Part shown: piece after piece, positions 9,288 through 17,736 of the stretch
Layout of the letters: each line of letters starts with the position of its first letter
Position numbering within the stretch: position 1 is the stretch's first letter
Source: Flavobacteriales bacterium UBA1986
GTDB lineage: Bacteria; Bacteroidota; Bacteroidia; Flavobacteriales_G; Salibacteraceae
Assembly: GCA_002336245.1 (NCBI GenBank)
Contig: DDDG01000006.1
Location: forward strand, 62,001 to 126,000
DNA length: 64,000 bases
Direction of reading: 5' to 3'
Program-made: the position numbers and the translations under genes
The notes under the pieces: model-generated
Seen by the model: only the letters and a program-made list of their open reading frames with translations
What the model was told of the DNA's origin: nothing
Databases searched by the model: none

Positions 9288-10034
9288 TTAAGTCAACATT
9301 CCACCATCCACGTTGATCACCTGACCTGTGATGTATCCCGACATATCTGACGCTAGGAACATGCACAAGTTGGCAACATCTTCTGGGGTACCACCGCGTT
9401 TTAAAGGAATTGCTTGTCGCCATTCTTGAACCATTTTCTCGTCCAAAGCGCCGGTCATTTCAGTCTCGATGAAACCAGGAGCAATCGCATTGCAGCGAAT
9501 GTTTCTTGAACCCAATTCAAGCGCCACCGATTTGGTGAATCCCAAAACTCCAGCTTTGGAAGCTGCGTAATTCGCTTGACCAGCATTTCCCTTCACTCCT
9601 ACTACAGAGCTCATGTTGATGATTGAACCTGAACGGTTTTTCAAGAATGTTCTTTGGCAAGCTTTCACCATATTGAAAACAGACTTCATGTTCGTGTTCA
9701 CTACTTCATCCCAATGCTCTTCGGTCATTCGCATCAACAAATTGTCGCGCGTGATGCCAGCATTGTTGACGAGTACGTCGATGGTTTCGAAATCCTTCAA
9801 AACGTCTTCCGCCAATTTCTCAGCAGAGGCAAAGTTGGCCGCATCCGATTTATAGCCTTTTGCTTTGATGCCATTTTTTTCAAGCTCTGAAGCAAGTGCT
9901 TGAGCTTTTTCGTCGGAAGACATATAGGTGAAGGCGATGTTGCAACCATTTTGTGCGAACAATTCACAAATACCTTTTCCAATTCCTCTTGACCCACCAG
10001 TAATGATGGCTGTTTTTCCTTCCAGAAGTTTCAT
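9288..10034 (-). CDS. fabG: 3-oxoacyl-[acyl-carrier-protein] reductase
   Basis: NADPH-dependent reduction of 3-oxoacyl-ACP in fatty acid elongation. 248 aa, the standard FabG length. It shows the TGGSRGIG cofactor loop (residues 12-19), NNAG near residue 90, catalytic Ser in MSSVVG and YAASK for Tyr/Lys, and ends in the usual GQVINVDGGM motif. First gene of the leftward run. A consensus -7 box (TAGGTTTG, 10058-10065) lies 23 nt upstream of the ATG. Confidence 0.95.
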   Translation of the reverse strand: MKLLEGKTAIITGGSRGIGKGICELFAQNGCNIAFTYMSSDEKAQALASELEKNGIKAKGYKSDAANFASAEKLAEDVLKDFETIDVLVNNAGITRDNLLMRMTEEHWDEVVNTNMKSVFNMVKACQRTFLKNRSGSIINMSSVVGVKGNAGQANYAASKAGVLGFTKSVALELGSRNIRCNAIAPGFIETEMTGALDEKMVQEWRQAIPLKRGGTPEDVANLCMFLASDMSGYITGQVINVDGGMLT

Positions 10035-10057
10035 GATATACGATGTATGAATTGCTT

Positions 10058-10065
10058 CAAACCTA
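10058..10065 (-). promoter_or_regulatory. -7 promoter box of fabG
   Basis: TAGGTTTG on the minus strand, full match to TAnnTTTG, 23 nt before the fabG ATG. No -33 TTG at the right spacing was seen. Confidence 0.55.
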
Positions 10066-10135
10066 AAGAAAATTAGCTTGCTTTATCTTTCGCTTTTTCA
10101 ACGAACAATGTCCCTCATGAAGGGTTTATGCCATT

Positions 10136-10645
10136 ATGAAAACATCACTTACACTCATTCTAGGCATCCTTCTCTCATTTACAACTATGGCACAAGAGAA
10201 CATCTACGACTACAAAGTTCCGGCACTGCTCGGCGGAGAAATCGATTTCAGTGATTTCAAAGGGAAAAAATTAATGATTGTGAATACCGCTTCCGAATGT
10301 GGTTTCACCCCACAGTACGCCGACCTTCAAGAGCTGTATGAATCGAAAAAAGATGAATTGGTAATCGTCGGATTTCCTGCAAACAACTTCGGGAAACAAG
10401 AACCAGGTTCGAACAAAGAGATCGCGACATTTTGCGAGAAGAACTACGGAGTTAAATTCCCAATGGCGGAGAAGGTTTCAGTTAAAGGCGACGACATTCA
10501 CCCACTCTTCAAATGGTTGAATTCCATTGAAAATCCAGATTACACGGGAGACATTCGTTGGAATTTTGAGAAGTACCTCTTCGATAAAAAGGGAAACTTG
10601 ATTCACCGTTACCGCTCGACTAAAAACCCGAGCAAAATTCTCTGA
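10136..10645 (+). CDS. Glutathione peroxidase family protein, exported
   Basis: Thiol peroxidase of the GPx family, probably thioredoxin-dependent as in most bacterial Cys-GPx. 169 aa with a signal peptide ending at about residue 20 (TMAQ), so it acts outside the cytoplasm. The peroxidatic Cys lies in the NTASECGFTPQY motif near residue 54, the conserved Gln in NNFGKQEPG, and the catalytic Trp/Asn in RWNFEKYL near residue 142. Single gene, divergent from fabG across a 100-bp gap. Confidence 0.9.
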   Translation: MKTSLTLILGILLSFTTMAQENIYDYKVPALLGGEIDFSDFKGKKLMIVNTASECGFTPQYADLQELYESKKDELVIVGFPANNFGKQEPGSNKEIATFCEKNYGVKFPMAEKVSVKGDDIHPLFKWLNSIENPDYTGDIRWNFEKYLFDKKGNLIHRYRSTKNPSKIL

Positions 10646-10669
10646 GTTTCCTAAGCGGCCGTGCCCCTC

Positions 10670-10690
10670 AACGAAAAGATTATTTTCGTT
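10670..10690. repeat. Perfect inverted repeat covering the promoter of the next gene
   Basis: AACGAAAA at 10670-10677 and TTTTCGTT at 10683-10690 form an 8-bp perfect inverted repeat with a 5-nt spacer. The right half contains the -7-like box TATTTTCG (10681-10688) of the glycosyltransferase starting at 10693. It could be an operator or a small hairpin between gpx and that gene. Confidence 0.5.
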
Positions 10691-10692
10691 CT

Positions 10693-11808
10693 ATGAGAAT
10701 CGGCTACGATGCGAAGCGTGCATTTCACAACAAATCGGGGCTTGGCAATTACAGCCGAGATCTGATTCGCATTCTTGCGGAAGCCCATCCGGAACAAGAT
10801 TTCTACCTCTTCAACCCAAAACAGCGCAGGAGCCTAGACTTTGGTCATGATTGGGAGAATGTACATGAAGTTGGCCCAAGCTCTCTTCTGAGCAAAGTAG
10901 TTCACCCGATATGGCGAAGTCGCACCATCATCAACTCTCTCGAAAAGCTTGAGATTGATGTTTACCACGGACTGAGCAACGAACTTCCAATTGGCCTCTC
11001 ACGCTCTTCTGTAAAAGGAATCCTAACAGTGCACGACCTCATCTTCATGCGCTACCCCAAACTGTACAAGCCAACCGACCGCCTGAGTTATAGAAAGAAA
11101 ATGAGTCATGCATGCCAAGACGCAACACAAATCGTGGCAATCTCGGAACAGACAAAAGAAGATCTCGTGCATTATATGAATGTGCCGAAGGAGAAGATCG
11201 AAGTAATCTACCAGGGTTGTCATCCCGAGTTTGGAGTTGAGCAGAGCACCGCCGAATTAAAAGCCGTGAAAACTGAATTCGAACTGGACAAAGATTTCAT
11301 GCTGTCTGTTGGCACAATTGAGAAGCGCAAAAACCAGGAGAGCATCGTCAAAGCGCTTCCCTTGGTCAAAGAACTGGATCTTGTACTTGTAGGTAAACAC
11401 AGCTCGTACTTCCACCGATTGAAAAAACTAGCAGCAAGCTTGGGTGTATTGCATCGAGTTCACTTTCTCGAGAAGGTTCCAACCCGACAACTTTCTGCAC
11501 TCTATCAACTCGCTAAGGTTTTTGCCTACCCGAGCATCTTCGAGGGTTTCGGAATTCCAATCATCGAAGCTTTGAAGAGTAAATGCCCTATAATCACGAG
11601 CAGCGGCGGTGTATTCTCTGAAACGGCAGGACCGAACAGCCTTTACATCGATGCTCAAGATTTTGAGGCTCTGGCTAAAAAAACAAACGAATTGATGAAC
11701 ACACCAGCCTTGGTCTCTGAAATGCAATTGGCTGGTTTGGACTACGTACAAAGGTTTAATGAAAATGAGATTGGCAGAAAATGGATGAGTCTGTATCAAA
11801 GTCTTTAA
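10693..11808 (+). CDS. Glycosyltransferase family 4
   Basis: 371-aa GT-B glycosyltransferase. The N-terminal domain has the KSGLGNYSRDL acceptor-side motif (residues 14-24) and the C-terminal domain carries the EX7E region EGFGIPIIEALKS near residue 285-297 together with SVGTIEKRKN, typical of mannosyl/glucosyltransferases of group 1. Substrates are unknown. It overlaps the downstream Sua5-type gene by 28 bp and so begins a cluster with sua5, cca and probably miaA. The start codon is only 4 nt after a TATTTTCG box. Confidence 0.85.
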   Translation: MRIGYDAKRAFHNKSGLGNYSRDLIRILAEAHPEQDFYLFNPKQRRSLDFGHDWENVHEVGPSSLLSKVVHPIWRSRTIINSLEKLEIDVYHGLSNELPIGLSRSSVKGILTVHDLIFMRYPKLYKPTDRLSYRKKMSHACQDATQIVAISEQTKEDLVHYMNVPKEKIEVIYQGCHPEFGVEQSTAELKAVKTEFELDKDFMLSVGTIEKRKNQESIVKALPLVKELDLVLVGKHSSYFHRLKKLAASLGVLHRVHFLEKVPTRQLSALYQLAKVFAYPSIFEGFGIPIIEALKSKCPIITSSGGVFSETAGPNSLYIDAQDFEALAKKTNELMNTPALVSEMQLAGLDYVQRFNENEIGRKWMSLYQSL

Positions 11809-12359
11809 TTCAAGAAGAAAGCGAGAAGGCCTTAAAGTGCCTTCAGAGTGGTGGCGTACTTGTGTACCCGACTGATACTGTTTGGGGAATTGGCTGTTTG
11901 CCTCATTCCGAATCGGGTTTAGAGAGAATCCAAACCTTAAAAAACCGACTCACAAAAGAGGGTCTCATCGTTTTAATGCGCGACCGATCGGTGCTCAAGG
12001 AATATGTGGACGTCCCTGTAGTTGCAGAACACCTTATGGATGAAGTTCAGGAGCCACTAACGCTCATCTACCCGAAGTCGAAGAAGGATCTTCCAGGAAT
12101 TCAAGGAAGCAACGGAAGCTTAGCTGTTCGAATTCCGATTCATCCGTTTTGTCAGGACCTACTCCAGCACCTCGACTTGCCCTTGGTATCAACTTCCGCC
12201 AATATGAGCGGAGATCCTGCGCCAAAATTTCGCAATGAGATTGACCCTCGGGTGCTGCTCGCCGCAGATTATGTGGTAAATTTGCCCAGCTCTGGAGGCG
12301 CTATGGCCTCAAGCATTTATAAGATAAGTTTAGAAGGCGAGCTCGAGCAAATCCGATGA
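11781..12359 (+). CDS. tsaC: L-threonylcarbamoyladenylate synthase (Sua5/YciO/YrdC)
   Basis: Makes threonylcarbamoyl-AMP from threonine, bicarbonate and ATP, the first step of the t6A37 tRNA modification. 192 aa, YrdC-domain only, as in TsaC/YwlC-short forms. Conserved features are YPTDTVWGIGC (residues 29-39), the KNR motif at about 54 and the C-terminal STSANMSG motif. The start overlaps the glycosyltransferase end by 28 bp and its stop overlaps the cca start (ATGA). Neighbouring cca and miaA also act on tRNA, which fits the assignment. Confidence 0.9.
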   Translation: MDESVSKSLIQEESEKALKCLQSGGVLVYPTDTVWGIGCLPHSESGLERIQTLKNRLTKEGLIVLMRDRSVLKEYVDVPVVAEHLMDEVQEPLTLIYPKSKKDLPGIQGSNGSLAVRIPIHPFCQDLLQHLDLPLVSTSANMSGDPAPKFRNEIDPRVLLAADYVVNLPSSGGAMASSIYKISLEGELEQIR

Positions 12360-13801
12360 TGAATTTTAGTACTGAATTAACGTCTCCCGTCTTTAAAAAG
12401 GTGGCGGAAGCTGCTGAAGAATTGGGCGTGGAAGCCTTTCTTATTGGAGGCTTTGTTCGTGACTTAATCCTCAAAAGAGAATCAAAAGATCTGGATGTTG
12501 TCGTTATAGATCCAAAGAATTCGCGCAAGAATACAGGCATCGACTTGGCTCGACTTCTCGGCTCAAAATATGGAGCCAAAAACCTTAGTGAGCATAAAAA
12601 CTTTGGAACTGCAGGCCTCAGCCTCGATGGTTGGGATGTTGAATTCGTGGTCGCTAGAAAAGAGAGTTACAGTAGGAATTCAAGAAATCCAGAAGTTGAG
12701 GCTGGAACACTTGAGGAAGACCAAGAAAGGCGCGACTTCACCATCAACGCCATGTCGATTGCACTTTCGAAAGAGCATTTCGGTGAGCTTTTCGATCCTT
12801 TCAATGGACTTGGCGATTTGAACAACAGACTGCTAAAAACACCCACAAACCCCAGTATAACCTTCTCCGACGATCCATTGAGAATGATGCGAGCCATTCG
12901 CTTTGCCTGTCAGCTGGATTTTGAAATCGATCCTGCCGCATACAAAGCCATCGGCGAACATTCCGAGCGAATTTCAATCATCGCTCCAGAACGCTGTGCT
13001 GAGGAATTGAACAAAATCCTTCTGTGCAATGAACCTTCTAAAGGCTTCATTCTCTTGCTTAAAACTGGCATACTTCCTCTCCTACTTCCAGAACTGACCG
13101 ACCTGCGCGGCGTAGATGAAGTGGAAGGGCAAAGACACAAAGACAATTTCTACCACACCTTAGAAGTGGTCGACAACATCAGTCAAAACACCGATAACGT
13201 CTGGCTCAGGTGGGCCGCACTTCTGCACGACATTGGCAAAGCTCCAACCAAAAGGTTCGACGAAAAAATTGGCTGGACATTTCATGCACATGAGTTCAAG
13301 GGTTCCAAAATGGTTGCTCAAATGTTCAAACGCCTTCGCCTTCCTCTCAACGAGAAGATGAAATTTGTGAAGAAGATTGTGATGCTGAGCAGCCGACCGA
13401 TTGCCTTAGCAAATGAAGGAGTTACGGATTCGGCAGTTCGAAGATTGTTGTTCGATGCGGGAGAGGACATTGAGGATTTGATGACCATGTGCGAGGCCGA
13501 TATTACTACCAAGAACGACCGTAAACGTCAGAAATACCTCAAGAACTTTATAATTGTGCGCTCAAAGTTGAAGTCGGTTGAAGAAAAAGATCGACTGAGA
13601 GTTTGGCAACCACCCGTTTCAGGCGATGAAATCATTGCGCGTTACCAATTGAAGCCGAGTAAGATTGTTGGTGACTTAAAAGAAGCCGTAAAAGAAGCCA
13701 TCCTTGAAGGTGAAATACCAAACGAGCGCGAAGCTGCCTTGGCTTTTCTGGATGTTCAAGCACAGAGCAAAGGCATTGAAATCCCTCATCAGTCTGCTTG
13801 A
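12356..13801 (+). CDS. cca: CCA tRNA nucleotidyltransferase / HD domain protein
   Basis: Class II nucleotidyltransferase that adds or repairs the 3' CCA of tRNA. 481 aa. N-terminal NT domain has the LIGGFVRDLIL and DLDVVV motifs (residues 28-47) and the EDQERRDFTINAM motif near 121-133; the RNA-binding region follows and an HD domain is present (LLHDIGKAPTKRF, about residue 288). The HD part suggests extra phosphohydrolase activity as in some bacterial enzymes. Starts with ATGATG, overlapping the Sua5 stop by 4 bp. Confidence 0.92.
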   Translation: MMNFSTELTSPVFKKVAEAAEELGVEAFLIGGFVRDLILKRESKDLDVVVIDPKNSRKNTGIDLARLLGSKYGAKNLSEHKNFGTAGLSLDGWDVEFVVARKESYSRNSRNPEVEAGTLEEDQERRDFTINAMSIALSKEHFGELFDPFNGLGDLNNRLLKTPTNPSITFSDDPLRMMRAIRFACQLDFEIDPAAYKAIGEHSERISIIAPERCAEELNKILLCNEPSKGFILLLKTGILPLLLPELTDLRGVDEVEGQRHKDNFYHTLEVVDNISQNTDNVWLRWAALLHDIGKAPTKRFDEKIGWTFHAHEFKGSKMVAQMFKRLRLPLNEKMKFVKKIVMLSSRPIALANEGVTDSAVRRLLFDAGEDIEDLMTMCEADITTKNDRKRQKYLKNFIIVRSKLKSVEEKDRLRVWQPPVSGDEIIARYQLKPSKIVGDLKEAVKEAILEGEIPNEREAALAFLDVQAQSKGIEIPHQSA

Positions 13802-13837
13802 ATTCTACCTATATTGCCCGCCAGTCTGAACACCAAC

Positions 13838-14371
13838 ATGAAAGCTTTTCGCCTACGCGTACTCATTGATTATAAGGAAGATGTGTTCCGAGACGTCCTC
13901 CTACGAGAAGATCAAACCTTCTTTGAATTGCACCTGACAATCCAAGAAGCCTTCGAATTCGATGGCCAACAAATAGCCTCCTTCTATTTGAGCAACGACG
14001 ATTGGGATCGCGGTGAAGAAATTGCTCAAATGGATTTAGATGAGGACTTCGGCCCTTCCAAGTTAAAAACGATGGAAGACACCAAGCTGGGCGACCTCAT
14101 TCAGGAGAAAGGGCAAAAGCTACTCTACGTCTACGATTTTATGCTGATGTGGTGCTTTTACGTCGAACTTCTCGACATTTCTGAAGCCACCGATGAAGAG
14201 TATCCTTTGCTCGCCACGGAATACGGAAAATCGCCTGACCAGTATTCAAAAGAATCACCTGTCTTGAGTGATGAAGAGGCTGCTCGACTTTTGACTGGCT
14301 CCGATGATGACGACGATGAAGATCTTGACTCTGAAATAGGAGGAATTTTCGACGAATACGCGAACGACTGA
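13838..14371 (+). CDS. Plasmid pRiA4b ORF-3-like domain protein
   Basis: 177 aa from the ATG at 13838. The first 130 residues look like the PRiA4_ORF3 domain (KAFRLRVLIDY ... DVLLREDQTFFELHLTIQEAF ... FYLSNDDWDRG), a family of unknown function often annotated as IS1096-passenger/TnpR-like; no transposon is seen here. The C-terminus is a strongly acidic tail (SDDDDDEDLDSE). The frame is open to a TTG at 13814, but a TATATTG box lies there, so the ATG is preferred. Lies 36 bp after cca and 6 bp before miaA. Confidence 0.7.
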   Translation: MKAFRLRVLIDYKEDVFRDVLLREDQTFFELHLTIQEAFEFDGQQIASFYLSNDDWDRGEEIAQMDLDEDFGPSKLKTMEDTKLGDLIQEKGQKLLYVYDFMLMWCFYVELLDISEATDEEYPLLATEYGKSPDQYSKESPVLSDEEAARLLTGSDDDDDEDLDSEIGGIFDEYAND

Positions 14372-14377
14372 GACCCC

Positions 14378-15286
14378 ATGCCAACGCGAAACGGCTTTCA
14401 TGTTATAGTAATTGCCGGCCCAACCGCTATTGGTAAAACATCATTGGCCATTCGCCTTGCCAAGGAGTTTGCCTCCGAAATCATCTCCGCCGATTCGCGT
14501 CAGTTCTATTCTGAGCTAAACATAGGCGTAGCGAGACCCACTGAGAACGAACTCTCCATTATTAAACATCACTTCATTGCCGATCGCAGCATCAATGATT
14601 TTCTAAGTGCAGGACAGTACGCGCGAGAAGCTCGAGAAAAAATTGATGAACTCTCCAAAACTGCCGATCGAGTAATTGTTACAGGTGGTTCTGGCCTTCA
14701 CCTCAAGGCATTAATTTCTGGGATAGATGATGGGCCAGTTGTTCCCAATGAACTGCGCGAGGAACTTCAAAGGGCCTACCTATCGAATGGCTTGGATGCA
14801 ATGCAATCGCAATTAAAATCTCTCGACCCTTCCCTTGGCTTCGACTTCGAATGGCAAAACCCAAAGCGAGTAATTCGAGCGCTGGAAATCGTAAAAAGCA
14901 GTGGCAAACCTTATTTAGAATCTTTTACTCCAGCCAAGGAAATCCAGTGGCCCGTGAAAACCTACACACTTGAAATGCCACGTGAGATGCTGTACTCTCG
15001 CATCAACCGTCGCGTCGACAAAATGATGGAAGATGGACTTTTAGAGGAAGTGAAATCTCTCTCTGAATACGAAGATTTGGAGGTAATGAAGACGGTGGGC
15101 TATTCAGAATTGTTCGACTACTTAGATGGGAACATGAACCTTGGTGAAGCCGTCGATAAAATAAAGCAGAACAGTCGGAGATACGCGAAAAGACAAATGA
15201 CCTGGTTCCGAAATCAGGGAGACTTTAAGACGCTTTCTACCAAGTCTGCATTGAATGAAATAAAGTTGGATTCGAAAAGCATATAG
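14378..15286 (+). CDS. miaA: tRNA dimethylallyltransferase
   Basis: Transfers a dimethylallyl group to A37 of tRNAs that read UNN codons. 302 aa. It has the P-loop GPTAIGKTS (residues 13-21), the SADSRQFY motif, the GGSGLHLKAL motif near residue 103 and the C-terminal RRYAKRQMTWFRNQ motif. Directly downstream of the PRiA4-ORF3-like gene, part of the same rightward cluster of tRNA-related genes. Confidence 0.95.
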   Translation: MPTRNGFHVIVIAGPTAIGKTSLAIRLAKEFASEIISADSRQFYSELNIGVARPTENELSIIKHHFIADRSINDFLSAGQYAREAREKIDELSKTADRVIVTGGSGLHLKALISGIDDGPVVPNELREELQRAYLSNGLDAMQSQLKSLDPSLGFDFEWQNPKRVIRALEIVKSSGKPYLESFTPAKEIQWPVKTYTLEMPREMLYSRINRRVDKMMEDGLLEEVKSLSEYEDLEVMKTVGYSELFDYLDGNMNLGEAVDKIKQNSRRYAKRQMTWFRNQGDFKTLSTKSALNEIKLDSKSI

Positions 15287-15302
15287 AAACGAGTCCGAAA
15301 GC

Positions 15303-15310
15303 TATATTTG
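15303..15310 (+). promoter_or_regulatory. -7 promoter box of the TerB-like gene
   Basis: TATATTTG, full match to TAnnTTTG, 18 nt before the ATG at 15329. Confidence 0.6.
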
Positions 15311-15328
15311 CCCACTAAATTATTTTGA

Positions 15329-15763
15329 ATGAGCATCCTCGACGCTTTTACCTCTGGAGAGTCTGAACGACATAAAAGCCATTTCTGCAACCTCGCTAAG
15401 ATTGCCTTGGCCGATGGAACCGTAGATGAACCTGAAATGATTTTCTTGCAACACATCGCTAAAGAGCTTGGTCATACGCAAGAAGAGGTTGACGTGGTGA
15501 TGGAAAATATCAAAGACATTCCCTTCACTCCTCCCTCCTCTAAAGAGGATCGGTTCTATCAGATGTACAATCTCATTCGCATGGTATTGGCGGACGACAT
15601 CGTTGAAGCGAATGAAATCACTTGGTCGCGTAGATTTGCTGTAGGTCTCGGATTTCCTCACGGGAAGGTCGACAAGATCATCGACACTTTGATTGCAATT
15701 CTTCAAAAGGGTGGTTCAAAGGACGATTGCTTTGAAGCCATGGAAGACATCGTCTATCCATAG
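15329..15763 (+). CDS. TerB-like (tellurite-resistance-B fold) protein
   Basis: 144-aa all-helical protein with the conserved acidic TerB pattern: FCNLAKIALADGTVDEPEMIF near residues 20-41 and a second half with LADDIVEANEITW. TerB-fold proteins bind divalent metal and occur in many contexts; no other ter genes are near, so tellurite resistance is not implied. It has its own promoter box and is convergent with prmC (13-bp gap). Confidence 0.75.
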   Translation: MSILDAFTSGESERHKSHFCNLAKIALADGTVDEPEMIFLQHIAKELGHTQEEVDVVMENIKDIPFTPPSSKEDRFYQMYNLIRMVLADDIVEANEITWSRRFAVGLGFPHGKVDKIIDTLIAILQKGGSKDDCFEAMEDIVYP

Positions 15764-15776
15764 TCTGTAGCCCAGT

Positions 15777-16646
15777 CTAAACTTTCAAGAATCTCATCTT
15801 TCCCGACAAGTCGGAAATCAATTCTGCATTCTCGTACTTCTTGATGTATTCATCGAGAACTGCTTGTGCTGTGACAGCATTCAGCTCTAAGTAAATACTA
15901 GCACCCTCGTTTAAGTGCTTTGCACTGAAGTCTAGTATGTGCCTGTAAGCGTAAAGGTCATCCTCCTCTGGGCTAAACAGAGCCAAATGGGGCTCATGTG
16001 CGTTCACCCTCTCATCCATCTGCACAGCTTCACTCAACAAGACATATGGTGGATTCGACACCAGCACATCGAATTGTGCCTCGATTTCGGAAGCACTGAA
16101 GTCGTCGCACACGAAATTGACGACCGCCTTATTGCGCTTTGCATTCGCTTTTGCCAATTCAAGGGCTTCGAGTGACACGTCTGTTGCGCTGACATGAGCA
16201 TTTGGAATCGCCTTAGCCAATGCAATGGCGATGCAGCCTGTTCCTGTTCCAATGTCGATGACTGAACCCTTAAAATCAGGACCCAAATCAGTCACGATTC
16301 GATCTACCAGCTCTTCGGTTTCTGGCCTAGGAATCAATGCTCGCGGGTCACACAGTATATCGCAATTATAAAATGAAGTTGTACCCAGCACATATTGTAT
16401 GGGCTCGCTTTGAAGTAAGCGTTTGAAGGCTTTATTGAGAAGCAAAATATCCGATTCGCTGATTTTAAGCGATGGGTCTCGGATGAAATCTAAGGACTGA
16501 ATTGACAACAAATCTTCAAAAAGTCGATTCGTGATGGAACCGGCTTCGCTCTCGTCGTAAACAGCGAGCAAATTTTCCTTCAAAAAAATGCGCCAAGCAG
16601 CGGCAGAGTTATTTCCTGGTCCCACGCTCCAAAAGTAGTCGTTCAA
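15777..16646 (-). CDS. prmC: Peptide chain release factor N5-glutamine methyltransferase
   Basis: SAM-dependent methyltransferase that modifies the GGQ glutamine of release factors RF1/RF2. 289 aa. It shows the PRPETEELV motif, the SAM-binding DIGTGTGCIAIALA strand (about residues 124-137) and the catalytic NPPYV motif near residue 200. Divergently transcribed from ribD; only 13 bp separate the two start codons, so their promoters overlap the opposite genes. Confidence 0.95.
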   Translation of the reverse strand: MNDYFWSVGPGNNSAAAWRIFLKENLLAVYDESEAGSITNRLFEDLLSIQSLDFIRDPSLKISESDILLLNKAFKRLLQSEPIQYVLGTTSFYNCDILCDPRALIPRPETEELVDRIVTDLGPDFKGSVIDIGTGTGCIAIALAKAIPNAHVSATDVSLEALELAKANAKRNKAVVNFVCDDFSASEIEAQFDVLVSNPPYVLLSEAVQMDERVNAHEPHLALFSPEEDDLYAYRHILDFSAKHLNEGASIYLELNAVTAQAVLDEYIKKYENAELISDLSGKMRFLKV

Positions 16647-16647
16647 C

Positions 16648-16655
16648 TAAGTTTG
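16648..16655 (+). promoter_or_regulatory. -7 promoter box of ribD
   Basis: TAAGTTTG, full match to TAnnTTTG, 4 nt before the ribD ATG at 16660, so the transcript would have almost no leader. It lies in the 13-bp space between the prmC and ribD start codons. No FMN riboswitch can fit here. Confidence 0.6.
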
Positions 16656-16659
16656 CAGC

Positions 16660-17736
16660 ATGATTCCCGAAGAAGCTCACTCCCGATTCATGCAACGCTC
16701 TCTCGAGCTCGCCGCTTTGGGTCGTGGCTTAGTGTCTCCCAATCCACTCGTAGGTTGTGTAATCGTGCATTCTGGTAAAATCATTGCTGAAGGTTATCAC
16801 CGTAAATATGGTGGTCCACATGCGGAGGTGAATGCAATCCAATCCTGTTCATCGCCCGAATTGTTTTCAGAAAGCACGCTGTATGTGAGTCTTGAGCCAT
16901 GTTCTCATCACGGCAAAACTCCGCCTTGTGCCAATCTCATTGTAGAAAAGGGTATTAAGACTGTTGTGGTTGCGATGCAAGATCCAAATCCTTTGGTTTC
17001 TGGCAGAGGCATACAATTGCTCCGAGAAGCTGGTGTTTCAGTGCATCTTGGAGTTTTGGAGAAGGAATCACGAGAACTAAATAAAGTCTTCATTTGGGCT
17101 CAGGAAAATCAACGTCCTTACGTCTACATCAAATGGGCAGAGAGCAAGGACGGTTTCGTCGATCTCCACCGCACATCTTCTGAGAAAAAAGCAGCAAAAA
17201 TCAGCGACAATAAAACCAATGTACTGAGTCATGAATTGCGTGCCCAGGTCGATGGGATTCTCGTGGGCCGAAGAACATTTGAACTCGATCGACCAAGTTT
17301 AAATGTGCGACTTTCTGCGGGGAAAAATCCGACGAGAATCATTCTGGACCCATCCCTTTCGATAAGTGAACAATACATTCACTCATATGATTCTAAAGCA
17401 CTCATAATTAACAACTTTAAAAAATCAGAAACGCCCGATGTATCTCAGTTAAAACTCGAAAACTGGAACAATCCACATGAACTTCTAGGGCTCATATTTA
17501 AAAGAGGAATCCATTCCGTTTTGGTCGAAGGTGGAACACAAACCATCAACTGGTTTCTGCAGACAGAAAACTGGAATGAACTGCGCCGAATTCAGTCGAG
17601 CGAAGTTGTGCTGAATGATGGAGTTGCAGCACCAGAAATTGCCTCAAACGCAATCTTAAAATCCAGCTTCAAATCGGGATCTGATTTAGTCGAAGATTAT
17701 TTACCCCGACCCAAGCCGCTGGGCTCACCGAACTGA
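16660..17736 (+). CDS. ribD: Bifunctional riboflavin deaminase/reductase
   Basis: Deaminates the pyrimidine product of GTP cyclohydrolase II and then reduces its ribosyl side chain. 358 aa. The deaminase domain has zinc motifs HAEVNAI (near residue 54) and PCSHHGKTPPC (near 81), and the reductase domain has KWAESKDG and VLVEGGTQTINWF. The last 40 bp overlap the convergent YiiX-like gene. Other riboflavin genes lie apart (ribH 22177, ribB 58724). Confidence 0.95.
   Translation: MIPEEAHSRFMQRSLELAALGRGLVSPNPLVGCVIVHSGKIIAEGYHRKYGGPHAEVNAIQSCSSPELFSESTLYVSLEPCSHHGKTPPCANLIVEKGIKTVVVAMQDPNPLVSGRGIQLLREAGVSVHLGVLEKESRELNKVFIWAQENQRPYVYIKWAESKDGFVDLHRTSSEKKAAKISDNKTNVLSHELRAQVDGILVGRRTFELDRPSLNVRLSAGKNPTRIILDPSLSISEQYIHSYDSKALIINNFKKSETPDVSQLKLENWNNPHELLGLIFKRGIHSVLVEGGTQTINWFLQTENWNELRRIQSSEVVLNDGVAAPEIASNAILKSSFKSGSDLVEDYLPRPKPLGSPN

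Noticed and set aside
13814..13837. TTG start eight codons earlier for the PRiA4-ORF3-like gene
   Set aside because: A TATATTG promoter-like box occupies that place and the ATG at 13838 fits the domain beginning.
15329..15763. Tellurite resistance / TerB-type stress operon
   Set aside because: A lone TerB-fold protein with no terC, terD or terZ neighbours.
16646..16660. FMN riboswitch controlling ribD
   Set aside because: Only 13 bp separate prmC and ribD starts; no room. The same applies to ribB and ribH leaders.
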